Of a stretch of DNA of 64,000 bases, positions 53,928 through 63,866 are shown piece after piece. Within the stretch, counting starts at the first letter, position 1. Every line of letters starts with the position of its first letter. A model generated the notes under the pieces. It was not told where the DNA came from and did no database searches. It saw only the letters and a program-made list of their open reading frames with translations. Source of the stretch: Microbacterium pseudoresistens (GTDB lineage: Bacteria; Actinomycetota; Actinomycetes; Actinomycetales; Microbacteriaceae); contig NZ_JACCBH010000001.1 of assembly GCF_013409745.1 (NCBI RefSeq), positions 2,542,001 to 2,606,000 of the forward strand, given 5' to 3'. The translations under genes and the position numbers were made by a program.

Positions 53928-54065
53928 TCACTGCCGGGCATCGGCCCGATCGCGGGCGCGCAACTCGACTCCGAGAGCCAGCGCCGATCGCTCCGGTGGG
54001 GCCTGAGGGATGAGCGCGCGCCAGGTCCCGGCGGCGCGACGGTCACCCGCGAAGGAATCGGACAT
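53928..54065 (-). pseudogene. 5' fragment of the SNF2 gene, separated by an in-frame TGA
   Basis: In the same frame as the SNF2 gene, an ATG ending at 54065 opens 45 codons reading MSDSFAGDRRAAGTWRALIP and then SALALGVELRARDRADARQ before TGA. The stretch after the stop, RPFRTATARELVRGDAEVML, joins directly to the main frame. The WRALIP...LALGVELR pattern is what I expect at the N-terminus of actinobacterial SNF2 helicases, and a Trp codon (TGG) would be natural where TGA stands. I infer a nonsense mutation or a sequencing error. Confidence 0.65.
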
Positions 54066-54119
54066 GATCGCCCATTCTCGTGCGCACCGCCGACATCATC
54101 GGCGTCGTGCGAGCGGCGC

Positions 54120-54530
54120 TCAGGATGCGCGGGCGACCCGGGCGAGCACACCGTGCACGAAGGCGCCGGAGTCGTCGGTGGAGAACTCCTTGGCCAGTTC
54201 GACCGCCTCATCGATCGCCACGGCTGTCGGCACCTCCTCGTTGTGCAGGATCTCCCACACCGCGATGCGCAGCAGGGCCCGGTCGATCGTGGGCATCCGA
54301 TCGAGCTTCCAGTCCCGGCTGTGAGTCGTGATCTGCTCGTCGATCGACTCGCGGTTGTCGATGATCCCGTCGACGATCTCGCGTGCGTACAGCCACGACG
54401 CCTCGCGCGCGGGCTCGGCGGCGGCGCGCTTCGCCTCGGCGGCGAGCGTGACAGCGATCTCGTCGCCGCGCACGTCCGAGGAGAACAGGATGTCGAGGGC
54501 GCGCTTTCGCGCCTTGGTCCGTGCGCTCAC
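54120..54530 (-). CDS. nusB: Transcription antitermination factor NusB
   Basis: A 136-residue all-helical protein that binds boxA RNA with NusE. The start ARTKARKRALDILFSSDVRG, the central ITTHSRDWKLDRMPTIDRALLRIAVWEI and VAIDEAVELAKEFSTDDSGAFVHGVL are diagnostic. GTG start three bases after the efp stop, so it is in the efp transcript. Confidence 0.97.
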   Translation of the reverse strand: MSARTKARKRALDILFSSDVRGDEIAVTLAAEAKRAAAEPAREASWLYAREIVDGIIDNRESIDEQITTHSRDWKLDRMPTIDRALLRIAVWEILHNEEVPTAVAIDEAVELAKEFSTDDSGAFVHGVLARVARAS

Positions 54531-54533
54531 GCC

Positions 54534-55094
54534 TTACTTCTCGCGGCCGAGATAGTCGCCCGTGCGGGTGTCGACCTTCACGCGGGTGCCGCTCTCGAGG
54601 AACAGCGGAACCTGGATCTCGTACCCGGTCTCGAGCGTGGCGGGCTTGGTGCCGGCCGATGACCGGTCGCCCTGCAGGCCCGGCTCGGTGTAGGTCACCT
54701 CGAGGATCACGGAGGCGGGCAGCTCGACGTAGAGCGGGTTGCCGTTGTTCAGCGCGATCGTGACCTGCTGGTTCTCCAGCAGGAAGTTCGCGGCGTCGCC
54801 GACGGTGGGTGCCGGAACCGAGAGCTGGTCGTAGTCGGCCTGGTCCATGAAGACGAAGCTGTCGCCGTCTGCGTACAGGTAGGTGAAGTCGCGGCGGTCG
54901 ACGTTCTCGATGTCGACCTTCGCGCCAGCATTGTATGTGCGGTCGACCGTTTTGCCCGAGACGACGTTCTTCAGCTTCGTCCGCACGAACGCGCCGCCCT
55001 TGCCCGGCTTGACGTGCTGGAACTCCACGACGCTCCAGAGCTGTCCGTCGATGTTGAGGACGACGCCGTTCTTGATGTCTGCGGTCGATGCCAT
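54534..55094 (-). CDS. efp: Translation elongation factor P
   Basis: A 186-residue three-domain factor that rescues ribosomes stalled at polyproline. The tip loop KPGKGGAF carries Lys32, with the unmodified-lysine type typical of actinobacteria (no epmA nearby). The C-terminal S1-like domain ends with [14 protein letters not shown] chose ATG at 55094 by homology; an upstream ATG would add 18 residues without family support. Confidence 0.97.
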   Translation of the reverse strand: MASTADIKNGVVLNIDGQLWSVVEFQHVKPGKGGAFVRTKLKNVVSGKTVDRTYNAGAKVDIENVDRRDFTYLYADGDSFVFMDQADYDQLSVPAPTVGDAANFLLENQQVTIALNNGNPLYVELPASVILEVTYTEPGLQGDRSSAGTKPATLETGYEIQVPLFLESGTRVKVDTRTGDYLGREK

Positions 55095-55178
55095 GCGAAG
55101 AGAGTCCGTTCGTGTCGTGTGATCGTGTCGGTCGCCAGCGCCGTGCAATTCCGGGCCGCGCGGGGCCGACAGTCGATT

Positions 55179-55616
55179 CTACGGGATGAGCGCGATCAAC
55201 CGTCCCACGGCCTCCGCATAGCCCTGCGCACCCTGACCGATCACCCGCACGGTCGCGACGTCTTCGAGGTATGAGAAGCGGCGGAACTCCTCGCGCGCGT
55301 GCACGTCGGAGATGTGCACCTCGGCGAACGGCAGCGCCACGCCCGTGAGCGCGTCGCGCAATGAGACCGAGGTATGCGTGAGTCCGCCTGGATTGATGAC
55401 GACGCCCGCGCAGTCCTCGCGGGCGGCGTGGATCGCGTCGATGAGCACGCCCTCGTGGTTGCTCTGAATCGCCCGCACCACGTACCCGGCCTCGGCCGCG
55501 GCGTCGGCGGTGATCCGTTCAATGTCGGCGAGCGTGGCCGAGCCGTAGATGCCCGGCTCCCGCGTGCCGAGGAGGTTCAGATTCGGCCCGTTGACGAGCA
55601 GCAGACGACCACTCAT
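55179..55616 (-). CDS. aroQ: 3-dehydroquinate dehydratase, type II
   Basis: A 145-residue dodecameric enzyme, third step of the shikimate pathway. The start LLLVNGPNLNLLGTREPGIYG contains the catalytic Tyr and Arg. VINPGGLTHTSVSLRDAL and VHISDVHAREEFRRFSY (catalytic His) are present. The ATG overlaps the aroB stop. Confidence 0.97.
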   Translation of the reverse strand: MSGRLLLVNGPNLNLLGTREPGIYGSATLADIERITADAAAEAGYVVRAIQSNHEGVLIDAIHAAREDCAGVVINPGGLTHTSVSLRDALTGVALPFAEVHISDVHAREEFRRFSYLEDVATVRVIGQGAQGYAEAVGRLIALIP

Positions 55617-56707
55617 TCGCCCACCTCCTGGTAGGCGGCGAACATGAGCGACTCGTCAGGCGCCTGGAGCACGGTGGGCTTGGCGATGTCGTCGAGCACG
55701 ATGAAGCGCAGCATGCCGCCGCGCGCCTTCTTGTCGCGCTGCATGGTGGCCAGCAATTGCTGCCAGGCACCGGCGCGGTAGGTGGTGGGAAGACCCAGAG
55801 ACTCCAGCACCGTGCGATGCCGTGCCGCCGCCTCGTCGGGCAGGCGCCCAGCAAGGCGAGACAGTTCGGCGGCGAACATCATGCCCACCGAGATCGCTGC
55901 CCCGTGGCGCCACTGGTAGCGCTCGGCGTGCTCGATCGCGTGGCCTAGCGTGTGCCCGTAGTTGAGGATCTCGCGCTGGCCCGCCTCGCGGAAGTCCTCC
56001 GAGACGACCTTCGCCTTCATGTCGACGGCCAGCTCCACCGCGCGGCGGAACTCGGGCGTGGTCGTGTCGACGGCACGCGCAGGGTCTGCCTCGATGATGT
56101 CGAGGATCTCGGGCGCCCAGATGAAGCCCGCCTTCACGACCTCGGCGAAGCCGGCGGTCGCCTCGTTCGCGCTGAGGCTGCCCAGCTCATCGAGGTCGCC
56201 GATCACCTGCCGGGGCGCCCAGAAGGCGCCCACGAGGTTCTTTCCCTCGGCGGTGTTCACACCGGTCTTGCCGCCGACAGCCGCGTCGACGAGGCCGAGC
56301 ACCGTCGTCGGCACCTGCACGAGCTGCACGCCGCGCAGCCAGGTGGCTGCGACGAAGCCTGCCACATCGGTGACCGCTCCCCCTCCGTAGCCGATCACGG
56401 CATCCGTGCGGGTGAAGTCGGCCTGGCCCATCACCTGCCAGCAGAAGGCGGCGACCTCGATGCGCTTGCCCTGCTCCGCATCCGGGATCTCGGCGAGCAA
56501 CACGTCGCGCAGCCCCTCGGAAACGTCGGCCAGCAACCGGTCGCGCAGCTCGGCCGCACGGGCCGCGAGGGTCGGCGGATGGACGACGAGCACCTTGCGC
56601 ACCGAGGGCGCGAGGGCTGCCGACACCTCGTCGAGGATACCTCGGCCGATTCGGATCTCGTACGGGTCGCGGCCGGTCACCGGGATCGTGGTCGTCTGCT
56701 CGCTCAC
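55613..56707 (-). CDS. aroB: 3-dehydroquinate synthase
   Basis: A 364-residue NAD- and Zn-dependent cyclase, second step of the shikimate pathway. Visible are YGGGAVTDVAGFVAATWLRG (NAD site), PTTVLGLVDAAVGGKTGVN, KAGFIWAPEI and the Zn ligands including NYGHTLGHAIEH. GTG at 56707 overlaps the aroK stop (GTGA), which I prefer to an ATG 18 bases upstream. Confidence 0.97.
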   Translation of the reverse strand: MSEQTTTIPVTGRDPYEIRIGRGILDEVSAALAPSVRKVLVVHPPTLAARAAELRDRLLADVSEGLRDVLLAEIPDAEQGKRIEVAAFCWQVMGQADFTRTDAVIGYGGGAVTDVAGFVAATWLRGVQLVQVPTTVLGLVDAAVGGKTGVNTAEGKNLVGAFWAPRQVIGDLDELGSLSANEATAGFAEVVKAGFIWAPEILDIIEADPARAVDTTTPEFRRAVELAVDMKAKVVSEDFREAGQREILNYGHTLGHAIEHAERYQWRHGAAISVGMMFAAELSRLAGRLPDEAAARHRTVLESLGLPTTYRAGAWQQLLATMQRDKKARGGMLRFIVLDDIAKPTVLQAPDESLMFAAYQEVGE

Positions 56708-57243
56708 GCGCGTCCTCTCATCCATTCCGCGATGTCGCGCGCAATGTGCGACATCGGCATGCGCGAGGTATCGAAAGTCGCATCCGCGACCTCTTCATAC
56801 CACGCGCGTCGTTCGTGCATGATCCGCTCCCAGCGCTGCACGGGGCTCTCCGCCCCGTCTCCGAGCAGCAGGGGTCGCTCGGAGTTCGTGATCCGCTCGG
56901 CGACCGCTTCGGCTGACACGGTGAGGAGCACGACGGGCACCTCGCGCAGCAGCGACCGGGTCTCCGCCGTGACCACGGCGCCGCCTCCTACCGACACGAC
57001 GCCGCCCGCGGCGATCGCCTCGGCCACCGCCTCGCGCTCCCACTCGCGGAAGCGCTCCTCACCGTGTTCGGCGAAGATCTCGGAGATCGGACCGTGCGCC
57101 GCCGCGATGGCCTTGTCGGTGTCTGCGAAGGTCAGCTCGAGCTCGCGCGCGACCCTGCGGCCGACACTGGACTTGCCCGACCCCATCGGCCCCACGAGCA
57201 CGAGCACCGGCTCGGACGCGGTGAGGTTCTCAGCCCAGCTCAT
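56704..57243 (-). CDS. aroK: Shikimate kinase
   Basis: A 179-residue P-loop kinase phosphorylating shikimate. Walker A is [15 protein letters not shown] (about 18-32). TFADTDKAI binds shikimate, FREWEREAV follows, and [10 protein letters not shown] is the Walker B-like Gly-rich stretch. ERPLLLGD is in the lid region. It overlaps the aroC end by 14 bases. Confidence 0.97.
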   Translation of the reverse strand: MSWAENLTASEPVLVLVGPMGSGKSSVGRRVARELELTFADTDKAIAAAHGPISEIFAEHGEERFREWEREAVAEAIAAGGVVSVGGGAVVTAETRSLLREVPVVLLTVSAEAVAERITNSERPLLLGDGAESPVQRWERIMHERRAWYEEVADATFDTSRMPMSHIARDIAEWMRGRA

Positions 57244-58459
57244 CGTGCAGGATCAGCGCCGCCTCCGAGGCGGGCGCCGTGCGCAGTGTCTCGGGGATCG
57301 CGGCGAGATAGCTCTCCAGGTTGCGCCGGGTCTCGGCGACGTTGTCGCCGCCGAACTTCTCCAGCACGGCGCCGGCGAGCTCGATCGCGACCATGGCCTC
57401 GGCGACGACACCCGCGGCAGGCACCGCGCACACGTCGGACCGCTGGTGGTGCGCGGTCGCATCGTCGCCGGTGGCCACGTCGATCGTGCGCAGCGCGTGC
57501 GGCACGGTCGCGATGGGTTTCATCCCGGCGCGCACGCGCAGCACGGTGCCGGTGGACATGCCGCCCTCGGTGCCCCCCGCGCGATCGGATCCGCGGGTGA
57601 TGCCGCCGTCGGCGGCGAATAGCTCGTCGTGGGCGGCCGAACCGCGTCGGCGGGTGGTCTCGAACCCGTCGCCGACCTCGACGCCCTTGATCGCCTGGAT
57701 GCTCATCAGCGCCTGAGCGAGGCGCGCATCCAGCCGGCGGTCCCACTGCACGTGGGATCCGAGCCCAGGTGGCAGGCCGTAGGCGAGCACCTCGACGATG
57801 CCGCCGAGCGTGTCGCCGTCCTTACGAGCGGCGTCGACCTCGTCGACCATGCACCGCGAGGTCTCCGCATCGAAGCACCGCAGCGGATCGGCGTCCAGCG
57901 CTTCGACGTCGTCAGGTGTGGGCAGCGGGGCGTCTTCGGGAGCGCGCACCGGGCCGATCGAGAGAGTGTGGCTGACGAGGCGGATGCCCAGCTCGCCGAG
58001 GAAGGCGCGCGCGACGGCGCCGAGGGCGACGCGGGCGGCGGTCTCGCGGGCGCTGGCCCGCTCCAGGATCGGCCGCGCCTCGTCGAAGCCGTACTTCTGC
58101 ATGCCCACGAGATCGGCGTGGCCGGGGCGCGGACGGGTGAGCGGCGCTCCGCGGCCGCGCGATTTCTCCGTGAGGTCCACGGGCTCGGGGCTCATCACCT
58201 CGGTCCACTTGGGCCATTCGGTGTTGCCGATGCGCAGCGCGATCGGGCTGCCGAGCGAGAATCCGTGCCGGATCCCGGTCGAGAGCGTCAGCTCGTCCTG
58301 CTCGAACTTCATGCGCGACCCGCGACCGTACCCGAGCTTGCGGCGGGCGAGATCGGCCTGGATCGCCGTCGAGGAGACGGGCACGCCTGCGGGCAAGCCC
58401 TCCATGACGGCGATGAGTTCGGGGCCGTGCGATTCGCCAGCCGTGAGCACGCGGAGCAT
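57230..58459 (-). CDS. aroC: Chorismate synthase
   Basis: A 409-residue FMN-dependent enzyme making chorismate from [25 protein letters not shown] is the first signature (catalytic His), [10 protein letters not shown] the second, and [19 protein letters not shown] and [17 protein letters not shown] the rest. ATG at 58459 is chosen as the conserved M-L-R start; nine upstream codons are not conserved. Confidence 0.98.
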   Translation of the reverse strand: MLRVLTAGESHGPELIAVMEGLPAGVPVSSTAIQADLARRKLGYGRGSRMKFEQDELTLSTGIRHGFSLGSPIALRIGNTEWPKWTEVMSPEPVDLTEKSRGRGAPLTRPRPGHADLVGMQKYGFDEARPILERASARETAARVALGAVARAFLGELGIRLVSHTLSIGPVRAPEDAPLPTPDDVEALDADPLRCFDAETSRCMVDEVDAARKDGDTLGGIVEVLAYGLPPGLGSHVQWDRRLDARLAQALMSIQAIKGVEVGDGFETTRRRGSAAHDELFAADGGITRGSDRAGGTEGGMSTGTVLRVRAGMKPIATVPHALRTIDVATGDDATAHHQRSDVCAVPAAGVVAEAMVAIELAGAVLEKFGGDNVAETRRNLESYLAAIPETLRTAPASEAALILHDELG

Positions 58460-58463
58460 GCCC

Positions 58464-59303
58464 CTAGTCTCCCATGAGCGCGGCACGCATCCGGGCCACC
58501 ATGACGTCTTCGCCCGGCAGCACGGCGGTCACGTCCCCGGCGACGAAGATGCGCACCTGCAGCACTGCCTGGTGCAGCAGCATCTCCAGTCCCGATATCA
58601 CCGGCTCTGCCGACCATGCGACAGCCAGGGTCGAGGGCCAGGGCGAATAGGCGACGTCCAGGAGCGCACCGCCTGCCTGCGAAAGCGCGGTGACGACGTC
58701 ATCGTCCAGCGGCACGCCGCCGGGCAGCGTCGAGAGGGTGAGATCGGCGCCTGCCGGCAGGTCATCGAACCCGTGCGCCGACAGGGCGATCCCGATCTGT
58801 GCGGCGATGCGGTCGAGAGGCGCGACGCGTGCGGGCCGGCGGGCCACGACGTCCACCCGGGAGGCGCCGCATTCGGCCAAGGCCACGAGCGCGGATGCGG
58901 CCGTGGCCCCCGCTCCGAGGATGCGCACGCGGTCGAGCTGCCCCAGGCCGTGCTCATGGAGCACGCGCACGAGACCACCCACATCGGTGTTCCAGGCGTG
59001 CCCGCGCAACGGGCCCGACAGCACGAGCGTGTTGGCCGCGCCGGTGAGCCGCGCATGGCGATCCTGCACGCGCGACCAGGACAGTGCCGCGTCCTTCAAC
59101 GGCATGGTCAGCGACAGGCCGCGCCAGCTCTCATCGAGGCCGTCGACCGCGGCGCGGAATCCGGCCGCATCCATCTGACGCCTGCCGTATTCCCAGTCCA
59201 GACCGAGATGGGCGTAGGCGGCCGCGTGCAGCTGTGGCGAACGGCTGTGCGCGATCGGATCGCCCCAGACCGCCAGTCGCTTCGGATCCGCGTCGTTCAG
59301 CAT
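58464..59303 (-). CDS. aroE: Shikimate dehydrogenase family protein
   Basis: A 279-residue NADP-linked enzyme reducing 3-dehydroshikimate. [19 protein letters not shown] (about 12-30) is the substrate-binding start. [12 protein letters not shown] contains the catalytic Lys and AWNTDVGGL the paired Asn/Asp. [14 protein letters not shown] is the nucleotide site. LTMPLK replaces the common VTxPxK, a small departure seen in actinobacteria. It sits in the aro operon, seven bases overlapping mltG. Confidence 0.93.
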   Translation of the reverse strand: MLNDADPKRLAVWGDPIAHSRSPQLHAAAYAHLGLDWEYGRRQMDAAGFRAAVDGLDESWRGLSLTMPLKDAALSWSRVQDRHARLTGAANTLVLSGPLRGHAWNTDVGGLVRVLHEHGLGQLDRVRILGAGATAASALVALAECGASRVDVVARRPARVAPLDRIAAQIGIALSAHGFDDLPAGADLTLSTLPGGVPLDDDVVTALSQAGGALLDVAYSPWPSTLAVAWSAEPVISGLEMLLHQAVLQVRIFVAGDVTAVLPGEDVMVARMRAALMGD

Positions 59304-60673
59304 CCCGAATCAGGATTCTCGGTGCACCATTGCCGCATCTGCTCGACGTAGGTCTGGTGCTCCTCGTACGTGGAGGTGAAGACGGTCTCGCCGGTGTCCA
59401 TGTTCACCGTGACGAAGTACAGCCACGGACCGTCCACAGGGTGCATCGCCGCGTCGATCGCGACGTCACCGGCTCCGGATATCGGCGTCGCCGGAAGCCC
59501 TTCGTGCACATAGGTGTTCCACGGATTGTCGTCGTGCTGCGCCTCGTCCGAGGTGCTCGCCGTGCCGTCGTGCAGCTCTCGATAGCCGTACTGAGCGGTC
59601 GAGTCCATCTGCAGCATCATGCCCTCGGCGAGCCGGTTCTGGATCACTCGGGAGACCTTGTAGAAGTCGTCTTCCGCCCGGGCCTCGCGCTGAATGATCG
59701 AAGCGATCGTGAGCACGCGTTCCTCGTCTCCGGCCGGCACACCGGCTGACGCCAGCGACTCGCGCGTGCGGTCGACGAGCGTCTGGACGATATCGGTGGC
59801 GGTCGCCTCCGGCGCGAACTCGTACAGCGCGGGAAACAGCCAGCCTTCCAGCGTCGACGCGGAAACGCCGTATGCGGAGGGGTCGGCGGCGGCCGCGGTG
59901 AGGTCCTCGATCGGAATCGACAGGCTCTCGGCGATGGTCTTCAGCGTGGAGTCCAGTGTGAGGCCCTCGCGGATGAGCGCGGAGTTCTCCATCTTGTTCG
60001 CAGGGTCGTTCAGCGCCTCGAGTGCGGACGTCGCCGTCATCTTCTGCTGCAGGCGATACACGCCCGGGTAGAACGTCGGCGACGTCCCCTCCTTCACGAG
60101 CATGTCGTAGAAGACATCCTGCGTCTTGGTGACGCCGGCGTTGTACAGCGCCGTCGACACCTGCTGGCCGGTATCGCCCTCATCGATCGTGACGAGCGCC
60201 TCGCCCGTCGCCATACCGGCTTCGTAGTCCTTAGGCTCGCCCCAGCCCATCGCCTCGCTGATCCTGTCGCCGTACGTGTTCATCACCCAAAGCCCGCCCA
60301 GGGCGGCGCCCGCGACGAGGACGAAGACGATGATGAGGGCGATCAGACACCCCCGCTTGCGCTTGCGCCGCGGGGCGCGCGCGCGGGTCTCGGGCTCGTG
60401 GCGGAAGAGATCGTCGAGGGTCGCGTGGTGCTCGGACTCCTGTTCGGCAGAAGCCGGGGCGTTCACTCGCGTCGTCATGTCGTCGGGTGCTCCCGCATCG
60501 GACACGGGTTCGGACGTCTGCGCGGCAGCCCGCGCGGCGCGGCGCGATCCCGGCGCGGGGGCGGATGCACTGGGCGTCTCCGGCACGGATCGCGACGGAT
60601 CGGGAAGCGAGCGGAACAGATCGGACAAGGAGTCCGATCCGGACCCGGACGAAGAGTCGGGGAGATCAGGCAT
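59297..60673 (-). CDS. mltG: Endolytic murein transglycosylase MltG
   Basis: A 458-residue cell-wall enzyme cutting nascent peptidoglycan. A long Ser/Pro/Asp-rich cytoplasmic part (about 1-105) precedes one helix (GCLIALIIVFVLVAGAALGG, about 107-126). The extracytoplasmic YceG domain follows; IASIIQREARAEDDFYKVS holds the catalytic Glu, and LQMDSTAQYGY and NPWNTYVHEGLPATPI are typical. ATG at 60673 has GAGGAG about ten bases upstream and is one base past the ruvX stop. Confidence 0.95.
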   Translation of the reverse strand: MPDLPDSSSGSGSDSLSDLFRSLPDPSRSVPETPSASAPAPGSRRAARAAAQTSEPVSDAGAPDDMTTRVNAPASAEQESEHHATLDDLFRHEPETRARAPRRKRKRGCLIALIIVFVLVAGAALGGLWVMNTYGDRISEAMGWGEPKDYEAGMATGEALVTIDEGDTGQQVSTALYNAGVTKTQDVFYDMLVKEGTSPTFYPGVYRLQQKMTATSALEALNDPANKMENSALIREGLTLDSTLKTIAESLSIPIEDLTAAAADPSAYGVSASTLEGWLFPALYEFAPEATATDIVQTLVDRTRESLASAGVPAGDEERVLTIASIIQREARAEDDFYKVSRVIQNRLAEGMMLQMDSTAQYGYRELHDGTASTSDEAQHDDNPWNTYVHEGLPATPISGAGDVAIDAAMHPVDGPWLYFVTVNMDTGETVFTSTYEEHQTYVEQMRQWCTENPDSGC

Positions 60674-60674
60674 G

Positions 60675-61166
60675 TCAGGAGGTCTCCTCATTGAAGGTCA
60701 GCGGGTCTTCGAGTACGACGAGCGTTCCGGGCGGGTTACCGGTGCTCTTCTCGGTATCGAGGGCGTGCTGCAGGAACACGACCGCGGCGACCTGATCAAC
60801 AATGCCACGCGATCCCCGCTGACGGCGACCCGAAGCGCGCAACGCCGAATGAGCGCTCACGGTGCTGAGCCGCTCATCCACCAGGCGCACCGGTACGGTG
60901 CAGGCGCGCGCGAGCGCGCCCGCGAACTCGCGGGAGTCGACGGTCGATGCCGTGTCCTCTCCGCGGAGGTTGATCGGCAGTCCGACCACCAGCTCGAGCG
61001 GTTCGTGCGCGGTGACGAGGTCAGCGATGCGACGCACGGAGTCATCATCGCGCGGCACCGTCTCGACGGGGACAGCGAGCATCCCGTCGGGATCGCTGCG
61101 GGAGACCCCGACCCGGGCCCGCCCGACGTCGATCCCGAGCCTCACTCCGGGGCGGAATCCGCTCAC
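60675..61166 (-). CDS. ruvX: RuvX/YqgF putative Holliday junction resolvase or pre-16S rRNA nuclease
   Basis: A 163-residue RNase H-fold nuclease. VRLGIDVGRARVGVSRSD (about 8-25) has the first catalytic Asp. VVGLPINLRGEDT, VRLVDERLSTVSAH (catalytic Glu) and GIVDQVAAVVFLQHAL (last Asp) are intact. E. coli YqgF matures 16S rRNA 5' ends. GTG start overlapping the alaS stop. Confidence 0.95.
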   Translation of the reverse strand: MSGFRPGVRLGIDVGRARVGVSRSDPDGMLAVPVETVPRDDDSVRRIADLVTAHEPLELVVGLPINLRGEDTASTVDSREFAGALARACTVPVRLVDERLSTVSAHSALRASGRRQRGSRGIVDQVAAVVFLQHALDTEKSTGNPPGTLVVLEDPLTFNEETS

Positions 61167-63823
61167 GCGCGCTGCAGCTCCTGCTCGATCGCGCCGAACG
61201 CCGCGGGAAGAGCCGACACATCGGTTCCGCCGCCCTGCGCGATGTCGTCGCGGCCTCCGCCTCCGCCGCCGAGAACTCCGGCGGCGAGTTTCGCGAGCAC
61301 GCCGGCCTTCACACCCGCACCGCGCGCGGCCTCGGTCGTCGCGACGACGACGATCGCGCGGCCGTTGGCGAGGCCGGAAACCGCCACGACCGCCGGAGCG
61401 GCGCCGAGCACATCGCGCACGGCGGTGGCCACATCGCGCACCTCGTCGGCGGACTCGACCGAGCCCAGGTCGTGAGCCGCGAGCTGGAAGGCGCCGGCGG
61501 CGCGCGCCTCCTTCGCGATGCCGGGTGCGCGGTCGGCTCGCTGCGCCGACTCGAACTGGGCGATGCGCTTCTCGGCCGTCTTCAGCTGCGCGGCGAGGTC
61601 GGTGACCTTGTCGACGAGCTGCTCGCGCGGAGTCTTCAGCGATGCGGTCAGCTGCGAGACGAGCGCCCGCTCGGCCGCCAGCTCACGGAACGCATCGGCC
61701 CCCACGAGCGCTTCGACGCGACGGTTGGATGCGCCCACGGACGACTCCCCGACAAGGCTGATGATCCCGATCTCGGAACTCGTGCGCACGTGCGTGCCCG
61801 CGCACAGCTCGCGCGACCAGGGGCCGCCGATGTCGACCATGCGCACGACATCGCCGTACTTCTCGCCGAACAGCGCCATCGCGCCGGCCGCCTTCGCCTC
61901 GTCGAGCGAGACGACGCGCGTCGTGACCTCGAGGCCGTCCTGCACGGCGCGGTTGGCGATGTCCTCGATCTCCGTCCGGGTCTCCGGCGACAGAGCCTGC
62001 GACCAGTTGAAATCGAAACGCATATAGCCCGCACGGTTGAGGGAACCGGCCTGGGTCGCCGTGGGTCCGAGTGTGTCGCGCAGCGCGGCGTGCACGAGGT
62101 GGGTCGCCGAGTGCGCCTGGCGTGCGGCGCGGCGGTTGGCGGCATCGACGACGGTCGTCGCCACGGCATCAACCGATACGGTGCCCTGTCGCACGTCGAC
62201 GGTGTGGCTGACGAGGCCGGGAACAGGGCGCTGCACGTCGATCACATCGAGAACGAAGCCGGGCCCGGTGATCGTGCCCTTGTCGGCGACCTGGCCGCCC
62301 GACTCGGCATACAGGGTCGTCTCGGCGAGCACGACCTCGGCGATCTGACCCTCCGTCGCACTCGAGACGGGCGCGCCGTCGACGAGCAGCCCGAGCACGC
62401 GCGACTCCGTCTCGAGCTCGTCGTAGCCCGAGAACACGGTCTCGCCCTCGGCGCGCAGATCGCGGTACACCGAGACGTCGGCGAGTTGGCGCTTGCGGCT
62501 GCGGGCGTCTTCCTTCGCGCGGATGCGCTGCTCCTGCATGAGCGCGTCGAAGGCAGCGCGGTCGACGCTGAGACCCTGCTCCTCGGCGACCTCGAGCGTG
62601 AGGTCGATCGGGAAGCCGTAGGTGTCGTGCAGCAGGAACGCCTCGGAACCGGCGAGCGTCGCCTGCCCCGACTTCTTCGTCTCATCCAGGGCCAGATCGA
62701 GAATCGTGGACCCCTGGGCCAGCGTTCGCAGGAACGTCTCCTCCTCCGCGAAGGCGGCGGTCGACAACGCGGTCCAGTCGGTCTCCAGCACCGGGTAGGC
62801 GATCTTCATCGCATCGCGCGAGGTGGAGAACAGCTCGGGGAACGTCGGGACATCCACGCCCAGCAGACGCATGGAACGCACGGTGCGGCGCATGAGCCGG
62901 CGCAGGATGTATCCGCGGCCCTCATTGGAGGGCCGCACGCCGTCAGAGAGCAGCATGAGCGAGGAGCGCACGTGGTCGGCCACGACGCGGAAGCGCACGT
63001 CGTCCTCATGCACCTCGCCGTAGGGGCGGCCCGAGATCTCGATGGCGCGATCGAGCACGGGACGCACCTGGTCGCTCTCGTACATGTTCTCGACGCCCTG
63101 CTTGAGGAAGGCGACGCGCTCGAGACCCATGCCGGTGTCGATGTTCTTCTGCGGCAGCTCGCCCACGATGTCGAACTCGGTCTTGCCGCGGATGTTCTCG
63201 ATGAAGTCCTGCATGAACACGAGGTTCCAGATCTCCAAGAACCTGTTGTCGTCGACCGCTGGACCGCCGTCCTGCCCGTACGCGGGGCCGCGGTCGAAGA
63301 AGATCTCCGAGTCCGGGCCGCCGGGACCGGGCTGGCCGGTGTTCCAATAGTTGTCCGCGCGTCCGAGCCGCTGGATTCGCTCGGGCTTGAGCCCGATGAT
63401 GTCGCGCCAGATCGCCTCGGCCTCGTCGTCCGTCTCGTAGACGGTGACCCAGAGATCCTTCTCGTCGAAGCCGAGCCCGCCGTCAGCCTCTGAGCTCGTC
63501 AGCAGCTCCCAGGCGTAACGGATCGCACCTTCCTTGAAGTAGTCACCGAAGGACCAGTTGCCGAGCATCTGGAAGAACGTGCCGTGGCGGGCCGTGCGAC
63601 CGACCTCTTCGATGTCGTTGGTACGGATGCACTTCTGCACGTCGGCGATGCGGGGATGCGGGGCGGGAACCACTCCGGTGAGGTACGGGATCATCGGCAC
63701 CATGCCGGCGACGGTGAACAGCAGCGTCGGGTCGTCGCTCACCAGTGACGCCGAAGGCACGATGAGGTGATCGTTCTTCTCGAAGAAGGTCAGGTAGCGC
63801 TGCGCGATCTCCGCGGTCTTCAT
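61163..63823 (-). CDS. alaS: Alanyl-tRNA synthetase
   Basis: An 886-residue class II synthetase. Motif 1 and 2 regions include TARHGTFFQMLGNWSFGDYF near the N-terminus; the aminoacylation domain covers about 1-440. The editing domain has HSATHLVHAAL and the Cys/His pair in RELCAGTHVRTSSEIG, which clear mischarged Ser or Gly. The C-Ala domain ends with the Gly-rich GGGGGGRDDIAQGGG stretch before the last helix. It is first in the alaS-ruvX-mltG-aro transcript. Confidence 0.98.
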   Translation of the reverse strand: MKTAEIAQRYLTFFEKNDHLIVPSASLVSDDPTLLFTVAGMVPMIPYLTGVVPAPHPRIADVQKCIRTNDIEEVGRTARHGTFFQMLGNWSFGDYFKEGAIRYAWELLTSSEADGGLGFDEKDLWVTVYETDDEAEAIWRDIIGLKPERIQRLGRADNYWNTGQPGPGGPDSEIFFDRGPAYGQDGGPAVDDNRFLEIWNLVFMQDFIENIRGKTEFDIVGELPQKNIDTGMGLERVAFLKQGVENMYESDQVRPVLDRAIEISGRPYGEVHEDDVRFRVVADHVRSSLMLLSDGVRPSNEGRGYILRRLMRRTVRSMRLLGVDVPTFPELFSTSRDAMKIAYPVLETDWTALSTAAFAEEETFLRTLAQGSTILDLALDETKKSGQATLAGSEAFLLHDTYGFPIDLTLEVAEEQGLSVDRAAFDALMQEQRIRAKEDARSRKRQLADVSVYRDLRAEGETVFSGYDELETESRVLGLLVDGAPVSSATEGQIAEVVLAETTLYAESGGQVADKGTITGPGFVLDVIDVQRPVPGLVSHTVDVRQGTVSVDAVATTVVDAANRRAARQAHSATHLVHAALRDTLGPTATQAGSLNRAGYMRFDFNWSQALSPETRTEIEDIANRAVQDGLEVTTRVVSLDEAKAAGAMALFGEKYGDVVRMVDIGGPWSRELCAGTHVRTSSEIGIISLVGESSVGASNRRVEALVGADAFRELAAERALVSQLTASLKTPREQLVDKVTDLAAQLKTAEKRIAQFESAQRADRAPGIAKEARAAGAFQLAAHDLGSVESADEVRDVATAVRDVLGAAPAVVAVSGLANGRAIVVVATTEAARGAGVKAGVLAKLAAGVLGGGGGGRDDIAQGGGTDVSALPAAFGAIEQELQRA

Positions 63824-63866
63824 AGCTGTGCGTGAGTCCTTGGGTCAGTGACGAACAGGGTGTGGC

